Origin: Plastoroseomonas hellenica
GTDB taxonomy: Bacteria; Pseudomonadota; Alphaproteobacteria; Acetobacterales; Acetobacteraceae
Assembly (NCBI RefSeq): GCF_018129085.1
Contig: NZ_JAAGBB010000004.1
Span: 62,001-126,000 of the forward strand
DNA: 64,000 nt
Direction of reading: 5' to 3'
Position numbers and translations under genes: made by a program. A model generated the notes under the pieces. It was not told the DNA's origin, did not search any database, and was given only the letters and a program-made list of their open reading frames with translations. Each line of letters opens with the position of its first letter. Position 1 is the first letter of the stretch. Positions 51,550 through 60,780 of this stretch are shown piece by piece.

Positions 51550-53957
51550 TGCGCGTCGTTCCGGGGAAAAACCAACATGGCCGTTACATAACACAGCAAT
51601 GCCGCCACCAGCAGCGCCGAAAGCCCCTCCGTGCGCGCCAGGAGGTTAGCGAGTGGCGTAGAAACCACACTGAAGGCCCCGTTCAGCGCCCAGGCCCAGG
51701 GCAGCAGCCGCGGCGCCCGCCGCGCGAAGCGCTCGAGCCCGAGCGGGAAAGGCAGCCCCAGCGCGATCCCGGCGGGCGCGGTGATCGCCAGCACCAGCGC
51801 CGCGCGCGCGATCCAGGGCCAATCGAGCGTCGCCCCCACCAGGTCACGCAGGCCGACCAGCGCCAGCCCGCACCAGAGCAGGATGACCCCACCCGCGACC
51901 AGCAGCGCACCGCGCGGCCGCGCCTCGAACCGTCCGGCCATCATGCTGCCGAAGCCGGAGAAAACGAGCATCGCTGTCAGCACCAGCGCGAAGCCGGTCG
52001 CCCGGTCCTCCAGCAGGAAGGCCGCCTGTTCGATCAGCGCAATCTCGATCATCAGGAAGCCGAGGCCGAGTGCTGCGAAATAGGGCAGCGCCCGCAGCAC
52101 CAGCCCAGCCGGCGCGCCGATGCCGCCGCGCCGGAGCGCCGGCAGCAGCGCGACCAGCAGCGCGAGCAGCGCCGCCTGCGCCAGCACCGCGACATTCACG
52201 AGCGTGCCGATCTCCGCCTGCGGCAGCACCTCGACCCGCGCCAGCGCCAGCGGCAGGGCGGAGAGGCGCACCAGCGGCGCCAGCCAAGGCCGGTCCTCGG
52301 TAACCGGGGAGCGGTCGAAGGCATCCTCCGCCGGCGTCCCCCCCAGCACGCCCGGCGCCTCCTGCGCGATGGCGTCGTCGCCGGCCGCCTGGGTTTCGGA
52401 TTCGAGCGTGACCGGCGGCAGCTCGTTCCAGACGGTGCGGTCGGGTGCCACCGCGTCCAGATGCGGCGCGAAGGAGATGTCGAAGGACCGCTCCTCCGCG
52501 AAGCGGTGCAGAGCCGCGACCCGCGCCGCGTCCCAAGGCACGGGCGAGACCAGTGCGCGCAGGTTCCAGGCCGAGCGCAGCACCACGACATGCGCGGCGG
52601 GATCGGCGACGCCGGAAAGCCGCAGCGCTTCCCGCACCGAGGCCAGCACGCGGATCGCATAGACCGGCAATTCGCGGATGTTGACCGGCAATGACAGCAC
52701 CCCGCCCGGCGTCAGCCGCGCGAGCTCGTCGGCGATCGCCTCCGCCGCGTAGAGGTGCCGGCTCTGCTCCTCGGCATCCAGGATGTCGCCGGCATAGTCG
52801 ATCAGGTCGAAGCGTTCGCCCGGCGCGCGCAGCGGATGCGTGTCCGAGAGGGTGACGCGCGGATCAAGCGGCAGCGGCGGCACCGGGCCGATTCCGTCGA
52901 TCAGGATTCGGCGCAGCATCGGCTCCGGTTCCTGCACGACGACGCTCCGGGCATCGAGCGCCAGCGCCTCGGCGACGCGGAAGCCGCCGGAGGCGCCGAT
53001 CAGCAGCACCCGCGGATGGTCGAGCAGCGCATAGGGTCCGGCGGCCAGTGTTGCGCGCGCATAGGGTGCCGCGAGCGCCTCCATCGGCAGTGCGGCAATG
53101 CGCACGCCGTCGCGGTATAGCCCGTAGCTGCGCGCCGGCGGAGGCAGGCCGAGCAGGCCGAGATTGTTGCTGATGTCGGTGTCGAGGCGCTCGGTGAAGT
53201 TCTCGAGCAACTGGTAGACGCCGCGCGGGCTCAGCACCTCGGCCAGCACCCGGCTCTCCGGCACGTTGCGCGCGATGGAGACCGGCTTGTATTCGCTGAC
53301 CCGCGGCGCGGCGGCGAGAAGCACCAGCGCCTCCGAGGCGAGCAGCACCAGCAGTGTCGCGCCGCGCAGCAGCGCGGGCCGCGCCGCCGGCGTCAGCAGG
53401 GCCGCGATCGCCAGCACCGGCAGCAGCGCCGGCACGAGGTCGAAGGGGTGCAGCAGGTGCAGGAGCGCGATGGTCGCGACCGCACCGGCGCCGGCGCCCA
53501 GCAGGTCCCAGCCATAGACCCGGCCGATCGCCTGCGCATAGCGCACGAAGTAGAGCGAGACCGCGAAGCCGGTCAGGAAGAAGAAGGGAAACAGCGCCGC
53601 GTAGTAGAGCAGGATGTTCCAGGCCTGCTCCTGCCAGGTGACGCCGTTCTGCAGTTCCAGCGGGTTGAAGGGATTCAGCGTCACGCCGACCCAGCCGGCC
53701 GCTCCCGTCCCCATCAGCGCCAATGGCAGCGCCGGCAGCAGCCAGGAGGCGCGCTTCAACAGCGCATCGCGGCCGAGCACCATGACGACGCCCGAGACCG
53801 CGAAGCCGGTCATCGCGATGGAGATCACCCAGTAGCCATATTCCGACCAGCTCGCGACCGCGAAAAAGCGCGTCAGCCCGGTCTCCAGCGCGACCGCGGC
53901 CAGCGAGATCAGGAACAGCGGCAGCAGGGCGCGCGGCGTGACCTTTGCGTCGCTCAT
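51546..53957 (-). CDS. polytopic membrane protein with spermidine-synthase-like domain
   Basis: About 803 residues. Seven or so helices at the N-terminus (SLAAVALETGLTRFF, GYWVISIAMTGFAVSGVV...), a central Rossmann-like SAM domain (RVLLIGASGGFRVAEAL, VVVQEPEP) and a second group of helices at the end. This is the architecture of bacterial membrane 'spermidine synthase-like' proteins of unknown reaction. Start at 53957 is preferred because it overlaps the upstream hydrolase stop as ATGA. Coupled downstream to the exported Pcm by another ATGA. Confidence 0.82.
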   Translation of the reverse strand: MSDAKVTPRALLPLFLISLAAVALETGLTRFFAVASWSEYGYWVISIAMTGFAVSGVVMVLGRDALLKRASWLLPALPLALMGTGAAGWVGVTLNPFNPLELQNGVTWQEQAWNILLYYAALFPFFFLTGFAVSLYFVRYAQAIGRVYGWDLLGAGAGAVATIALLHLLHPFDLVPALLPVLAIAALLTPAARPALLRGATLLVLLASEALVLLAAAPRVSEYKPVSIARNVPESRVLAEVLSPRGVYQLLENFTERLDTDISNNLGLLGLPPPARSYGLYRDGVRIAALPMEALAAPYARATLAAGPYALLDHPRVLLIGASGGFRVAEALALDARSVVVQEPEPMLRRILIDGIGPVPPLPLDPRVTLSDTHPLRAPGERFDLIDYAGDILDAEEQSRHLYAAEAIADELARLTPGGVLSLPVNIRELPVYAIRVLASVREALRLSGVADPAAHVVVLRSAWNLRALVSPVPWDAARVAALHRFAEERSFDISFAPHLDAVAPDRTVWNELPPVTLESETQAAGDDAIAQEAPGVLGGTPAEDAFDRSPVTEDRPWLAPLVRLSALPLALARVEVLPQAEIGTLVNVAVLAQAALLALLVALLPALRRGGIGAPAGLVLRALPYFAALGLGFLMIEIALIEQAAFLLEDRATGFALVLTAMLVFSGFGSMMAGRFEARPRGALLVAGGVILLWCGLALVGLRDLVGATLDWPWIARAALVLAITAPAGIALGLPFPLGLERFARRAPRLLPWAWALNGAFSVVSTPLANLLARTEGLSALLVAALLCYVTAMLVFPRNDAQ

Positions 53958-54943
53958 GCCCATTGCGCCCGCCGGGCGGCGAATTCCGCCAGCAGGCCGT
54001 TGAAGCGCGACGCCTCGTCGACGAAGAGCGCGTGGCCCGCCCCCTCGAAGACCTCGATCCGCGCATCGGGGTGGCGCGCGGCCAGCGCTTCCCCCTGCAC
54101 GGCGAAGTTCGGGCGGATGGCGTAGAGCACCGGCCGCCGCGTGCCATAGACGGCATCCCGCCAGTATTCGCGCGGGCGCGGGTAGGAGAGGAGGTCGATG
54201 CTCGCCTGCAGCGGCACCCGCAGCACGTCGCGGCTCAGCCGGTCGAGATAGTCGGGCGGCTGCGGCGTGCGGAACATGGAGGCGACGAAACCCCGCACCG
54301 TCGGCTCCCGCCGCTGCCGCAGCGCCGGGATGAAGCGGGAGCGCGAGGCGCCGGAGGGTGCCGGTCCCTCGCCCACCGAATTGTCGACCAGAATCAGCCC
54401 GGCAATGCGCTGGTCGCCATGCTCGGCGATGGCGGCGAGACCATCGAGCACGCCAAGCGACCAGCCGACCAGCACCACACGCGGCAGGCCGAGCTGGGCG
54501 ATCAGCTCCATGATATCGCGCCCGCGCCGTCCGGGCTCATGGCCGCGTGTGGCGATCTGCGACTGGCCTTGGGAGCGCGGATCGAAGGCGATGACGCGAT
54601 GGCTGAAAGCGAGTGCCGCCACCTGCTGCTCCCAGATCCAGGCCGGCATGCACCAGCCCGGCACCAGCACCAGCGGCCGCCCCCGCCCGGCATCGACGTA
54701 GTGGAGGCGGACGCCATCGCTGCTGGTAAAGAAACGATCGATGCCGGTGGCGAGCACCGGCGCGGCGGGACTGGTGAGCGCCGCGGCCAGCAGGGCGCGG
54801 CGGCTGAGCGTCCGATGACCGGAGGGCCGAATGGCCCGAAGGTCTGAATCGGACGCTCCACTGACGAACGTCCGATGACCGGAGAGCCGAATGGCCCGAA
54901 GGTCTGAATCGGCCCCTCGGCTGACAAGGTTGGACTCGGGCAT
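53954..54943 (-). CDS. alpha/beta hydrolase with repeat-derived N-terminal extension
   Basis: 329 residues. From about residue 46 the protein is ordinary: signal-like SRRALLAAALTSPAAPVLATG, then an alpha/beta hydrolase with oxyanion loop VPGWCMP, nucleophile VGWSLG and catalytic His in GAGHALF. Before this come two 19-residue near-copies, ADSDLRAIRLSGHRT and SDSDLRAIRPSGHRT, which are translations of the intergenic palindromic repeat. The only ATG that reads through is at 54943. Either the repeat entered the 5' end of the gene and was kept in frame, or translation starts later at a rare codon. Confidence 0.8.
   Translation of the reverse strand: MPESNLVSRGADSDLRAIRLSGHRTFVSGASDSDLRAIRPSGHRTLSRRALLAAALTSPAAPVLATGIDRFFTSSDGVRLHYVDAGRGRPLVLVPGWCMPAWIWEQQVAALAFSHRVIAFDPRSQGQSQIATRGHEPGRRGRDIMELIAQLGLPRVVLVGWSLGVLDGLAAIAEHGDQRIAGLILVDNSVGEGPAPSGASRSRFIPALRQRREPTVRGFVASMFRTPQPPDYLDRLSRDVLRVPLQASIDLLSYPRPREYWRDAVYGTRRPVLYAIRPNFAVQGEALAARHPDARIEVFEGAGHALFVDEASRFNGLLAEFAARRAQWA
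54805..54918. repeat. two tandem units of the GCGTCCGAT palindromic repeat
   Basis: Unit 1 (54805-54860) has perfect 11-base inverted arms GAGCGTCCGAT / ATCGGACGCTC. Unit 2 (54861-54918) is the same with one decayed arm (AACGTCC.../GGCCCCTC). The interior (GACCGGAGGGCCGAATGGCCCGAAGGTCTGA in part) matches the complement of 12485-12555 apart from the loop. The unit length of 57 bases is a multiple of three, so the duplication keeps frame in the overlapping hydrolase gene. Confidence 0.8.
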
Positions 54944-55008
54944 CGCGGACGGCTTGTCCCCCTGGGGATCAGAGGCTTGTCGCGTCCGCGCAGCCCGAGG
55001 GCAAGCCT

Positions 55009-56115
55009 TCAGGCCATCCCGCCCCGGGCGCTGACCGGCCAGAGGCACTCCACCCGGCCACGGCGCACGCCGACATACCAGTCGTAGCGATCGACGGTCG
55101 GGTCGCAATGCCCCGGCACCAGGCGCAGCTTCTCGCCGAGCGCCGGCGCGGCGCCATCCTCGATCACGATCTTGCCATGCTCGTCCGAGGCGCCGACGAA
55201 GCGCAGCCCCGGTCGTTCCCAGATCACGGGCAGGCCGGAATCGACCGCGACCGCCTTGTGCCCGGCATCCACCACCGCCACGCCCGGCATCGCGCGGCTC
55301 ATCACGGTCGCCAGCACGAACAGGGCGTGGCGGAAGGGGGGCGCATCGTCGTTGCGCGCGTAGTCGGCGTCCATGAAGGCGTAGGAACCGGCCTGGATCT
55401 CCGTGTAGACGCCGCTCGCCGCCTCATGCCGGAAGGTGCCGGTGCCGGCACCGCCGACGATCGGGCAATCGAGCCCGCGCTGGCGGAGCTGTTCCACGGT
55501 GCGCCGGGCGGAATCGGCGGCCGCGGCGATGGAAGCGGCGCGCTGCTCCGGCGTGCGCTGGTGCTGGGCGCTGCCGTGATAGGCCTGCAGGCCGCCGAAG
55601 CGCAGATGCTTCGATGCCGCGATCCGCTCGGCTAGCGCGACCGCGGGCGGACCGGGCTCCACACCGCAGCGGGCCATGCCGACATCGATCTCGACCAGCA
55701 CCGGCACCCGCACGCCAGCCGCTTCGGCCGCCGCCTCGATGGCGGCGACCTGGGCCGCGTCGTCGGCACAGATTGCGACATCGGCGATGCGCGCCAGCGC
55801 GATGAAGCGCGCGAGCTTGCGGGCGCCGACCACCTGGTTGCTGACCAGGATGTCGGGGATGCCGCCCCAGGCGAGCTGCTCGGCTTCGGCGACCTTCTGC
55901 ACGCATTGCCCGACCGCGCCGCGCGCCATCTGCAGCTTCGCGATCACCGTCGATTTGTGGGTCTTGGCATGGGCGCGCAGCTTGGCGCCGGTCGGCGCCA
56001 GGAACCCTGCCATGGCGTCGAGATTCGCCTCGAAGGCGTCGAGGTCGAGGATGAGGGCGGGGGTATCGACCTCTTCCTCACGCATCCCGGGTTCGGCGGG
56101 CGGCGACTGCAGCAT
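55009..56115 (-). CDS. DSD1-family PLP enzyme (D-threonine/3-hydroxyaspartate aldolase-like)
   Basis: 368-residue alanine-racemase-fold enzyme. The PLP Lys is probably K51 in RAHAKTHKS. LRFGGLQAYHGSAQH and GGAGTGTFRHEA bind PLP phosphate, and the C-terminal PGHCDPTVDRYD gives the His/Cys metal pair needed by D-threonine aldolase and D-serine dehydratase. It therefore cleaves or dehydrates a beta-hydroxy-D-amino acid; which one cannot be said. GGAG lies 7 bases before the ATG at 56115. Confidence 0.87.
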   Translation of the reverse strand: MLQSPPAEPGMREEEVDTPALILDLDAFEANLDAMAGFLAPTGAKLRAHAKTHKSTVIAKLQMARGAVGQCVQKVAEAEQLAWGGIPDILVSNQVVGARKLARFIALARIADVAICADDAAQVAAIEAAAEAAGVRVPVLVEIDVGMARCGVEPGPPAVALAERIAASKHLRFGGLQAYHGSAQHQRTPEQRAASIAAAADSARRTVEQLRQRGLDCPIVGGAGTGTFRHEAASGVYTEIQAGSYAFMDADYARNDDAPPFRHALFVLATVMSRAMPGVAVVDAGHKAVAVDSGLPVIWERPGLRFVGASDEHGKIVIEDGAAPALGEKLRLVPGHCDPTVDRYDWYVGVRRGRVECLWPVSARGGMA

Positions 56116-56211
56116 GCGGGTTCTCCTTCGACGCGAAGGCTAGAGCAGATCTTGTTCTGGCGGAATCGCCCCCCATGCCATCTTACGCACCGGAACAAAC
56201 GGAGACCTGCC

Positions 56212-57357
56212 TTGGGTGCCAAGTCCTTCCCGCTGACGCCAGCACAGGCCCGCGCGATCTGGCTCCGTGCCCAGCGCCTCGACGCCGAGGCGCCGTTCGG
56301 GGAAGGTCCGGAGGCGACGCGGCGCGCGGTCGAGCATCTCGGCTATGTGCAGATCGACACGATCAACGTCATCGAGCGCAGCCACCACCACATCCTCCAT
56401 ACCCGCATCCCCGGCTATAGCCGCGCCGATCTTGAGCAGGCGCAATCGACCGACAAGACGGTCTTCGAGTATTGGACGCACGCGCTTTCCTATGTGCCGA
56501 CGGCCGACTACCGCTTCTTCATCCCGGCGATGGAGCGACTGCGCCAGACCCCGAACGCCTGGCTCGCTGGGGTGGACGCCGATGACTATGCCGCGCTGCT
56601 GCGCCGCATCCGCCGCGAGGGCGCACTCTCGATCCGCGACATCGATGACGAGGTGCTGGTCGAGAAGACCCATCCCTGGGCCAGCCGCAAGCCATCGAAG
56701 CGTGTGCTGCGGCTCGGCTTCTTCATCGGCGATCTCACCATCAGCAAGCGCTCCGGCATGCTGAAGAGCTATGAGCTCGCGGGGCGGCATTTCGGCTGGC
56801 TGCGCCGGCCGAGACCAGCGACCGAGGCGCAGATCGCCGCCTACCTCCTGGATCGGGCGGTGCGCTCGCAAGGCATCGTTAGCCTCGATTCGATCTGCTT
56901 CGGAAACCTGGCCTCGAAAGCCGCGGTCTCCGGCCTGATCGAGACGGCGGTCCGGCGCAAGCGGCTCCTGCCCGTCACGCTCGATGGCCATGCGAAGATC
57001 CAGCATTGGGCCCCGCCGGCCGCACTGGACACCACCGCCGAGGCGCCGCCCCGTCCGCAGGTCCATATCCTGTCGCCCTTCGATCCGCTGGTCATCCAGC
57101 GCAAGCGCCTGAACCTGTTCTTCGGCTACGAGCATCGGTTCGAGGCCTATGTGCCGGCGGCGAAGCGCGTGCTGGGGTATTTCGCGCTGCCGGTGCTGAT
57201 GGGCGACGAGGTCGTCGCCGCCATCGACCTCAAGGCGGATCGCCAGGCGCGCAAGCTGCTGGTGCAGAAATGGACATGGATCGCCAAGCGGCGCGCTGGG
57301 CTGAAGCTCGCCATCGAGGAGGCCATGGCGCGCTTCGAGCAGTTCCAGTTGTCCTAA
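56212..57357 (+). CDS. YcaQ/AlkX-family winged-helix DNA glycosylase-like protein
   Basis: 381-residue protein of the YcaQ family (winged helix repeat, DUF1006), whose E. coli member unhooks interstrand DNA crosslinks. The family blocks are LGYVQIDTINVIERSHHHILHTRI, FEYWTHALSYVP and HILSPFDPLVIQRKRLNLFFGYEHRFEAY, with the QID and HHH motifs intact. No ATG fits: a TTG at 56212 with GGAG 7 bases upstream gives the right N-terminus (MGAKSFPLTPAQARA). The frame is open for 300 bases upstream but that part is noncoding. Confidence 0.85.
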   Translation: MGAKSFPLTPAQARAIWLRAQRLDAEAPFGEGPEATRRAVEHLGYVQIDTINVIERSHHHILHTRIPGYSRADLEQAQSTDKTVFEYWTHALSYVPTADYRFFIPAMERLRQTPNAWLAGVDADDYAALLRRIRREGALSIRDIDDEVLVEKTHPWASRKPSKRVLRLGFFIGDLTISKRSGMLKSYELAGRHFGWLRRPRPATEAQIAAYLLDRAVRSQGIVSLDSICFGNLASKAAVSGLIETAVRRKRLLPVTLDGHAKIQHWAPPAALDTTAEAPPRPQVHILSPFDPLVIQRKRLNLFFGYEHRFEAYVPAAKRVLGYFALPVLMGDEVVAAIDLKADRQARKLLVQKWTWIAKRRAGLKLAIEEAMARFEQFQLS

Positions 57358-57359
57358 AG

Positions 57360-57929
57360 TCAGGGTAGCTCGGCGGCCACGGAAAGGCCTGGCCAGCGCG
57401 CCGCCCAGCGCTTCACCCGGATGCGTTCGGCGAAGATCGCGCGCTTCGCGGCGGAGGCCGCGAAATGCGGCGTCGGGCGGAGGCGGCACGCGAGGAGATC
57501 GTCGAGGCCATGCGGCGCCATGATCTCCAGCGCGTCGCCTGTCCAGCGCGCGGCGATGGCGGTCGCGGTCTCCGGCCAATGCGCCACCGCGTCGCGCGCG
57601 TCAGCATAGGGCACATCGCCGTTGCGCACCGCCATGCGCGCCTGGTTGCGCACCGACCAGGGAAGATCCGGCCGGACAGCGTGGAGCCGCGCCTCGATCG
57701 CCATATCCGCCGCCTCTGGCGCCAGCGCGTCGAACCAGATGACGTCGATGTCGCCGGGCGGATTGCTGCCCGGCGACAGTCCGGAGAGCGCGTCCCAGAC
57801 CGTGTTGCGCAGCAGGCCCGCGCCGATCCAGACGTCCGGCAGGCCGAGCCTGACCACCAGGCGCAGCGGCTCCACAACGGCAGGAGTTGCTTCGAGGAAT
57901 CGGCCGAGTCCGGCCGCGTCGTGGATCAC
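57360..57929 (-). CDS. nucleotidyltransferase-like protein (DUF925 family)
   Basis: 189 residues of the NTP_transf_6/DUF925 family: IGAGLLRNTVWDALSG, then DIDVIWFDAL with the paired Asp residues, and SVRNQARMAVRNGDVPY and LDDLLACRLRPTP later on. The family has a nucleotidyltransferase fold but an unknown substrate. Its start overlaps the stop of the upstream gamma-glutamylcyclotransferase-like gene (ATGA). Confidence 0.88.
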   Translation of the reverse strand: MIHDAAGLGRFLEATPAVVEPLRLVVRLGLPDVWIGAGLLRNTVWDALSGLSPGSNPPGDIDVIWFDALAPEAADMAIEARLHAVRPDLPWSVRNQARMAVRNGDVPYADARDAVAHWPETATAIAARWTGDALEIMAPHGLDDLLACRLRPTPHFAASAAKRAIFAERIRVKRWAARWPGLSVAAELP

Positions 57930-58270
57930 GGCCAGGGCGCCACGTCGGCGCGCCAGGGTGGTGCCATCCAGGCCCGGGCGCGCAGCGGGCCGCGCGGGGT
58001 CAGCACGCGCACCGGGCAGAGCCGGTACTCGGCCCCCTCATAGGCGGCGAGGCGGCGGAGCGCCGCGGCAGGCGGGTGGATCACCTCGCCCGCGACCGCG
58101 CCCTGCCGGTCGGGCCGGAGCGTCGGCCAGGGCGTGCCGCGCAGCGCGACGCGGCGATGCCCGAGCAGGATCGCCGGCACCATGCGGCGCGCCAGCCGCG
58201 CATCACCGCCGCGCCGCGCCAGCACGGCGGGATCGAGGAGCGTGCCGTAGACGAAGATGGGCGCGCTCAC
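57926..58270 (-). CDS. gamma-glutamylcyclotransferase-like (AIG2) protein
   Basis: 114 residues with the YGTLLDP substrate-loop motif at the N-terminus and the AAYEGAEYRL segment whose Glu is the usual catalytic acid (LxxYEG-x-Y). The beta-barrel fold is used to cyclise gamma-glutamyl amines or peptides. Translationally coupled on both sides by ATGA overlaps, upstream with the Bug receptor gene and downstream with the DUF925 gene. Confidence 0.88.
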   Translation of the reverse strand: MSAPIFVYGTLLDPAVLARRGGDARLARRMVPAILLGHRRVALRGTPWPTLRPDRQGAVAGEVIHPPAAALRRLAAYEGAEYRLCPVRVLTPRGPLRARAWMAPPWRADVAPWP

Positions 58271-59247
58271 TCCACCTGCATGCGGAGCTCGGTCACCAAG
58301 GGCCGCACCTGCGCGAGCTGAGCGCGGACATTGGCGCCGAACTCCTCCGGGCTGTCGCCGCCCGGCGCCGCGCCGAGCTCGTTGATGCGGTTGGCGACGG
58401 CGGGGTGGCGGGCGGCGGCCGCGATCTCCTGGTGCAGCCGCGCGAGCACCGGCGCCGGCGTGCGCGCGGGAGCGAAGAAGCCGTTCCAGCCGAGCAGCTC
58501 GATATTGGGAAAGCCCTGCTCCCGCGCGGTCGGCACATCCGGCAGGGCGCTCGCGCGTTGGGCGGCCAGCGTTGCGATGGGGCGCAGCGCACCGCCGCGG
58601 ATATGGCCGAGCGAGGAGGAAAGCTGGTCGCCGCCGAAATGGATGCGCCCCGCCAGCATGTCCTGCACCAGTGGCGCAGCGCCGCGGAAAGGCACGTGGT
58701 CCATGCGGATCTGCGCATCGCGCTTCAGGATCTCGCCCACCAGGTTCATCGTGCTGCCCGGCCCGGTGGAGCCGTAGAACAGGTCGGTCCGAGTGCGTGC
58801 GAGCGCCACGAATTCCCGCAGGTTCTGCGCCGGCACCGCAGCGCCGACCAGCAGCATCATCGGCACGTTGGCGCCCATGGAGATCGGCGCGAAGTCGCGT
58901 TCGATCGCATGCGGGGCGCGGTTCTGGAATTCCAGCGCCGCTGTCGTGGTGCAGAAGGTGAGGTTGTGGAACAGCAGCGTGTAGCCGTCCGGCGCCGCCT
59001 TGGCGACGACGTCGGCGCCGATCGACCCGCCACCGCCTCCGCGGTTCTCGACCACCACTGACTGCCCCATCGTCTCCGTCAGGCGCTGCGCATAGAGCCG
59101 CGCCAGCAGATCGGTGGTGCCGCCTGCCGGGAAGGGCACGATGATGCGGATGGGGCGCGAGGGATAAGCAGCCTCCTGCGCGGCCCCGAAGCGCGGCAGC
59201 GCCGCGGCGAGAGGGGCTGCGAGAAGGACGCGACGGCGGGTCAGCAT
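58267..59247 (-). CDS. Bug/TctC-family solute-binding receptor
   Basis: 326 residues with signal MLTRRRVLLAAPLAAALPRFGAAQ, then YPSRPIRIIVPFPAGGTTDLLAR and APDGYTLLFHN, the family blocks, and GWNGFFAPARTP near the end. GGGAG about 9 bases before fixes the ATG at 59247; the frame continues upstream without family sequence. Third Bug receptor of the window, again without TctA/TctB. Coupled to the cyclotransferase-like gene by ATGA. Confidence 0.92.
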   Translation of the reverse strand: MLTRRRVLLAAPLAAALPRFGAAQEAAYPSRPIRIIVPFPAGGTTDLLARLYAQRLTETMGQSVVVENRGGGGGSIGADVVAKAAPDGYTLLFHNLTFCTTTAALEFQNRAPHAIERDFAPISMGANVPMMLLVGAAVPAQNLREFVALARTRTDLFYGSTGPGSTMNLVGEILKRDAQIRMDHVPFRGAAPLVQDMLAGRIHFGGDQLSSSLGHIRGGALRPIATLAAQRASALPDVPTAREQGFPNIELLGWNGFFAPARTPAPVLARLHQEIAAAARHPAVANRINELGAAPGGDSPEEFGANVRAQLAQVRPLVTELRMQVE

Positions 59248-59309
59248 GGATGTCACTCCCGGGATAACCTTATGGTTACCCCGAGCGTGGCCGCGCTTCC
59301 CGCCTGCCG

Positions 59310-60722
59310 TCAATGACCCGCGTTTTCGCCCGAGAAATCCGGCGCCGCGAGACCGCTGGCGGTGAGCTGGCGGACCAGGCTCGCCTTCAGCCGATCGAGC
59401 CCTGCCTCGCTCGTCGCCTCGCAACGCGCCACCAGCACCGCCTGGGTGTTCGAGGCGCGCAGCAGCCACCATCCATCCTCGGTCAGCACCCGCACGCCAT
59501 CGACGTCCTGCACCTTGGCACCTTCGGCCGAGAGGCGGTCCTTCACCTCGGCGACGACCTGGAACTTGCGGTCCTCGGCGCAGTCGAAACGCAGCTCCGG
59601 CGTGTTGATCACTTGCGGCATCGCGCGGCGGACGTCGGAGAGCTTCTCCGTCATCCGCGCGACGATGCCGAGCAGCCGCAGCGCGGAATAGGGCGCGTCG
59701 TCGAAGCCGTACCATTTGTCGGCGAAGAAGATGTGGCCCGACATCTCCCCGGCCAGCGGGCTGCCGGTCTCGGCCATCTTCGCCTTGATCAAGGAATGCC
59801 CGGTCTTCCACATCAGCGGCGTGCCGCCGGCCTTCGCGACCTCGTCGAACAGCACCTGGCTTGCCTTCACATCGGCGATGATGATCCCGCCCGGCTTCGC
59901 CTTGAGCACATCGCGCGCCAGCACCACCAGGAGCTGGTCGCCGAACAGGATATGGCCTTCATCATCGACCACGCCGATACGATCCGCATCGCCGTCGAAG
60001 GCGATGCCGAGATCGGCTTTGCGGGCCCGCACCTCGGCGATGATCTGCTCCAGGTTCTTGGCGACCGTCGGATCCGGGTGATGCGCCGGGAAGGTGCCGT
60101 CGATGGTGCCGTTGATGACGGTGTGCTCACCCGGAAGCCGCGCCGCCAGCGCCTTCACGATCTCAGCACCCGAGCCATTGCCGGGATCCCAGACCACCCG
60201 CAGCTTGCGCTCGCCGCCGTCATAGTCGCGCAGCATGCGCGCCAGGTAGTCCTCCGCGATGTCGACATGCCGGTCGCTGCCGGCAGCCTCCGCCACCACG
60301 TCGCCGCTGGCCGCCATGCGGCCGATCTCCTGGATCTGCGAGCCGAAGAAGGGCTTCTTGCCGAGCATCATCTTGAAGCCGTTGTAGTCCGGCGGATTGT
60401 GGCTGCCGGTCACCATCACCCCGCCATCGGCCGCGAGCGCATAGGTCGCGTAGTAGAGCATTGGCGTGGGCCCGGTGCCGACCCGCAGCACCTCCAGCCC
60501 GCAGGCGCTGAGCCCCGCGACCAGCGCCGGCTCCAGCTCCGGTGAGGACAGCCGCCCGTCTCGCCCGACGGCGACCGTCTTCCCGCCGCCGCGCGCGACG
60601 ATCGAGCCGAAGCAGCGGCCAATCGCGAAGGCGTCCGCGGGATGCAGCGTCTTCCCGACGATGCCGCGGATGTCGTATTCGCGCAGCGTCGTCGTGTCGA
60701 AGCGGTGATTGAAGGCGGTCAT
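59310..60722 (-). CDS. phosphomannomutase/phosphoglucomutase
   Basis: 470-residue alpha-D-phosphohexomutase (AlgC/ManB type) interconverting hexose 1- and 6-phosphates. The phosphoserine is Ser107 in [11 protein letters not shown], the metal loop is DGDADR, the sugar loop is GEMSGHIFF and the C-terminal phosphate loop is RASNTQ. Start ATG at 60722 with AGGGAG upstream gives the standard N-terminus ([17 protein letters not shown]). With the UDP-glucose dehydrogenase gene 58 bp upstream it supplies sugar nucleotides for polysaccharide. Confidence 0.93.
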   Translation of the reverse strand: MTAFNHRFDTTTLREYDIRGIVGKTLHPADAFAIGRCFGSIVARGGGKTVAVGRDGRLSSPELEPALVAGLSACGLEVLRVGTGPTPMLYYATYALAADGGVMVTGSHNPPDYNGFKMMLGKKPFFGSQIQEIGRMAASGDVVAEAAGSDRHVDIAEDYLARMLRDYDGGERKLRVVWDPGNGSGAEIVKALAARLPGEHTVINGTIDGTFPAHHPDPTVAKNLEQIIAEVRARKADLGIAFDGDADRIGVVDDEGHILFGDQLLVVLARDVLKAKPGGIIIADVKASQVLFDEVAKAGGTPLMWKTGHSLIKAKMAETGSPLAGEMSGHIFFADKWYGFDDAPYSALRLLGIVARMTEKLSDVRRAMPQVINTPELRFDCAEDRKFQVVAEVKDRLSAEGAKVQDVDGVRVLTEDGWWLLRASNTQAVLVARCEATSEAGLDRLKASLVRQLTASGLAAPDFSGENAGH

Positions 60723-60780
60723 CCGGGTCTCCCTGGAGCGTGGCGACGTTGAGCATGCTCCGCCGGCATAGGCGGACGGA

